Shown: positions 15,563 through 15,577 of the stretch, in pieces | Numbering within the stretch: the first letter of the stretch is position 1 | Layout: each line of letters starts with the position of its first letter | NCBI GenBank assembly: GCA_029287335.1 | Contig: JARFRI010000045.1 | Location: 1-15,577, forward strand | From: Phycisphaera sp. | GTDB taxonomy: Bacteria; Planctomycetota; Phycisphaerae; Phycisphaerales; Phycisphaeraceae | Reading direction: 5' to 3' | DNA: 15,577 bases | Notes under the pieces: generated by a model | Seen by the model: only the letters and a program-made list of their open reading frames with translations | The model's database searches: none | What the model was told of the DNA's origin: nothing | Position numbers and translations under genes: made by a program

Positions 15563-15577
15563 TTAGGCGTCCTCCTT
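15563..15577 (-). CDS. 3' end of an upstream gene, probably actC (partial)
   Basis: Reading the minus strand from the window edge, Lys-Glu-Asp-Ala is followed by TAA at 15565-15563, three bases before the actD start. In act operons the gene before actD is normally actC, the first NrfD-like quinol-binding subunit. Only four codons are visible, so the call rests on context, and the frame is a guess. Confidence 0.3.
   Translation of the reverse strand, partial: KEDA

Overview
The window looks like chromosomal DNA from a high-GC planctomycete, most likely class Phycisphaerae. That placement is an inference. It rests on an Alternative Complex III module next to a caa3-type oxidase, weak or absent Shine-Dalgarno sequences on many genes, and the protein style. 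No rRNA, tRNA, CRISPR array, insertion sequence or phage gene was seen.

Layout. (1) 1-1218: ruvB on the minus strand, with a G-rich downstream flank holding a hairpin and a G-quadruplex motif. (2) 1219-1734: an AT-richer divergent region, a likely 55-residue basic small protein at 1447-1614, and an extended -10 promoter candidate. (3) 1735-5577, plus strand: a P1B-type metal-transport ATPase, a SurA/parvulin-like lipoprotein and a YraN-family protein. The last two are separated by only 2 bases. (4) 5578-5719: a convergent junction with an intrinsic terminator for the minus strand. (5) 5720-15577, minus strand: one long respiratory gene cluster. In transcription order it is the last bases of an upstream gene (probably actC), actD, actE, actF, a 104-residue membrane protein, a SCO copper chaperone, coxB with a fused cytochrome c, coxA of the A2 (YSHP) type, coxC and coxD.

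How the genes work together. Alternative Complex III takes electrons from quinol and passes them through its cytochrome subunits, here ActE, to the fused cytochrome c domain and CuA centre of CoxB. Electrons then go to the haem a/a3-CuB centre of CoxA, where oxygen is reduced. SCO matures CuA. The N-terminal Act subunits A-C lie mostly outside the window.

Most interesting observations. Four intergenic spacers of the respiratory cluster carry short degenerate tandem arrays, three with 7-base units and one with 8-base units. Each uses a different unit and each starts 1-4 bases after a stop codon. Three of them have an inverted partner arm in the same spacer, so the transcripts could fold into intergenic stems. 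CoxC carries an insertion of about 240 residues, rich in His, Asp and Lys, in a loop predicted to be periplasmic, and ActF has a similar His/Glu-rich insertion. The P1B ATPase combines a CPC motif with a non-canonical HGISS motif in its last membrane helix, so its metal cannot be assigned by rule.
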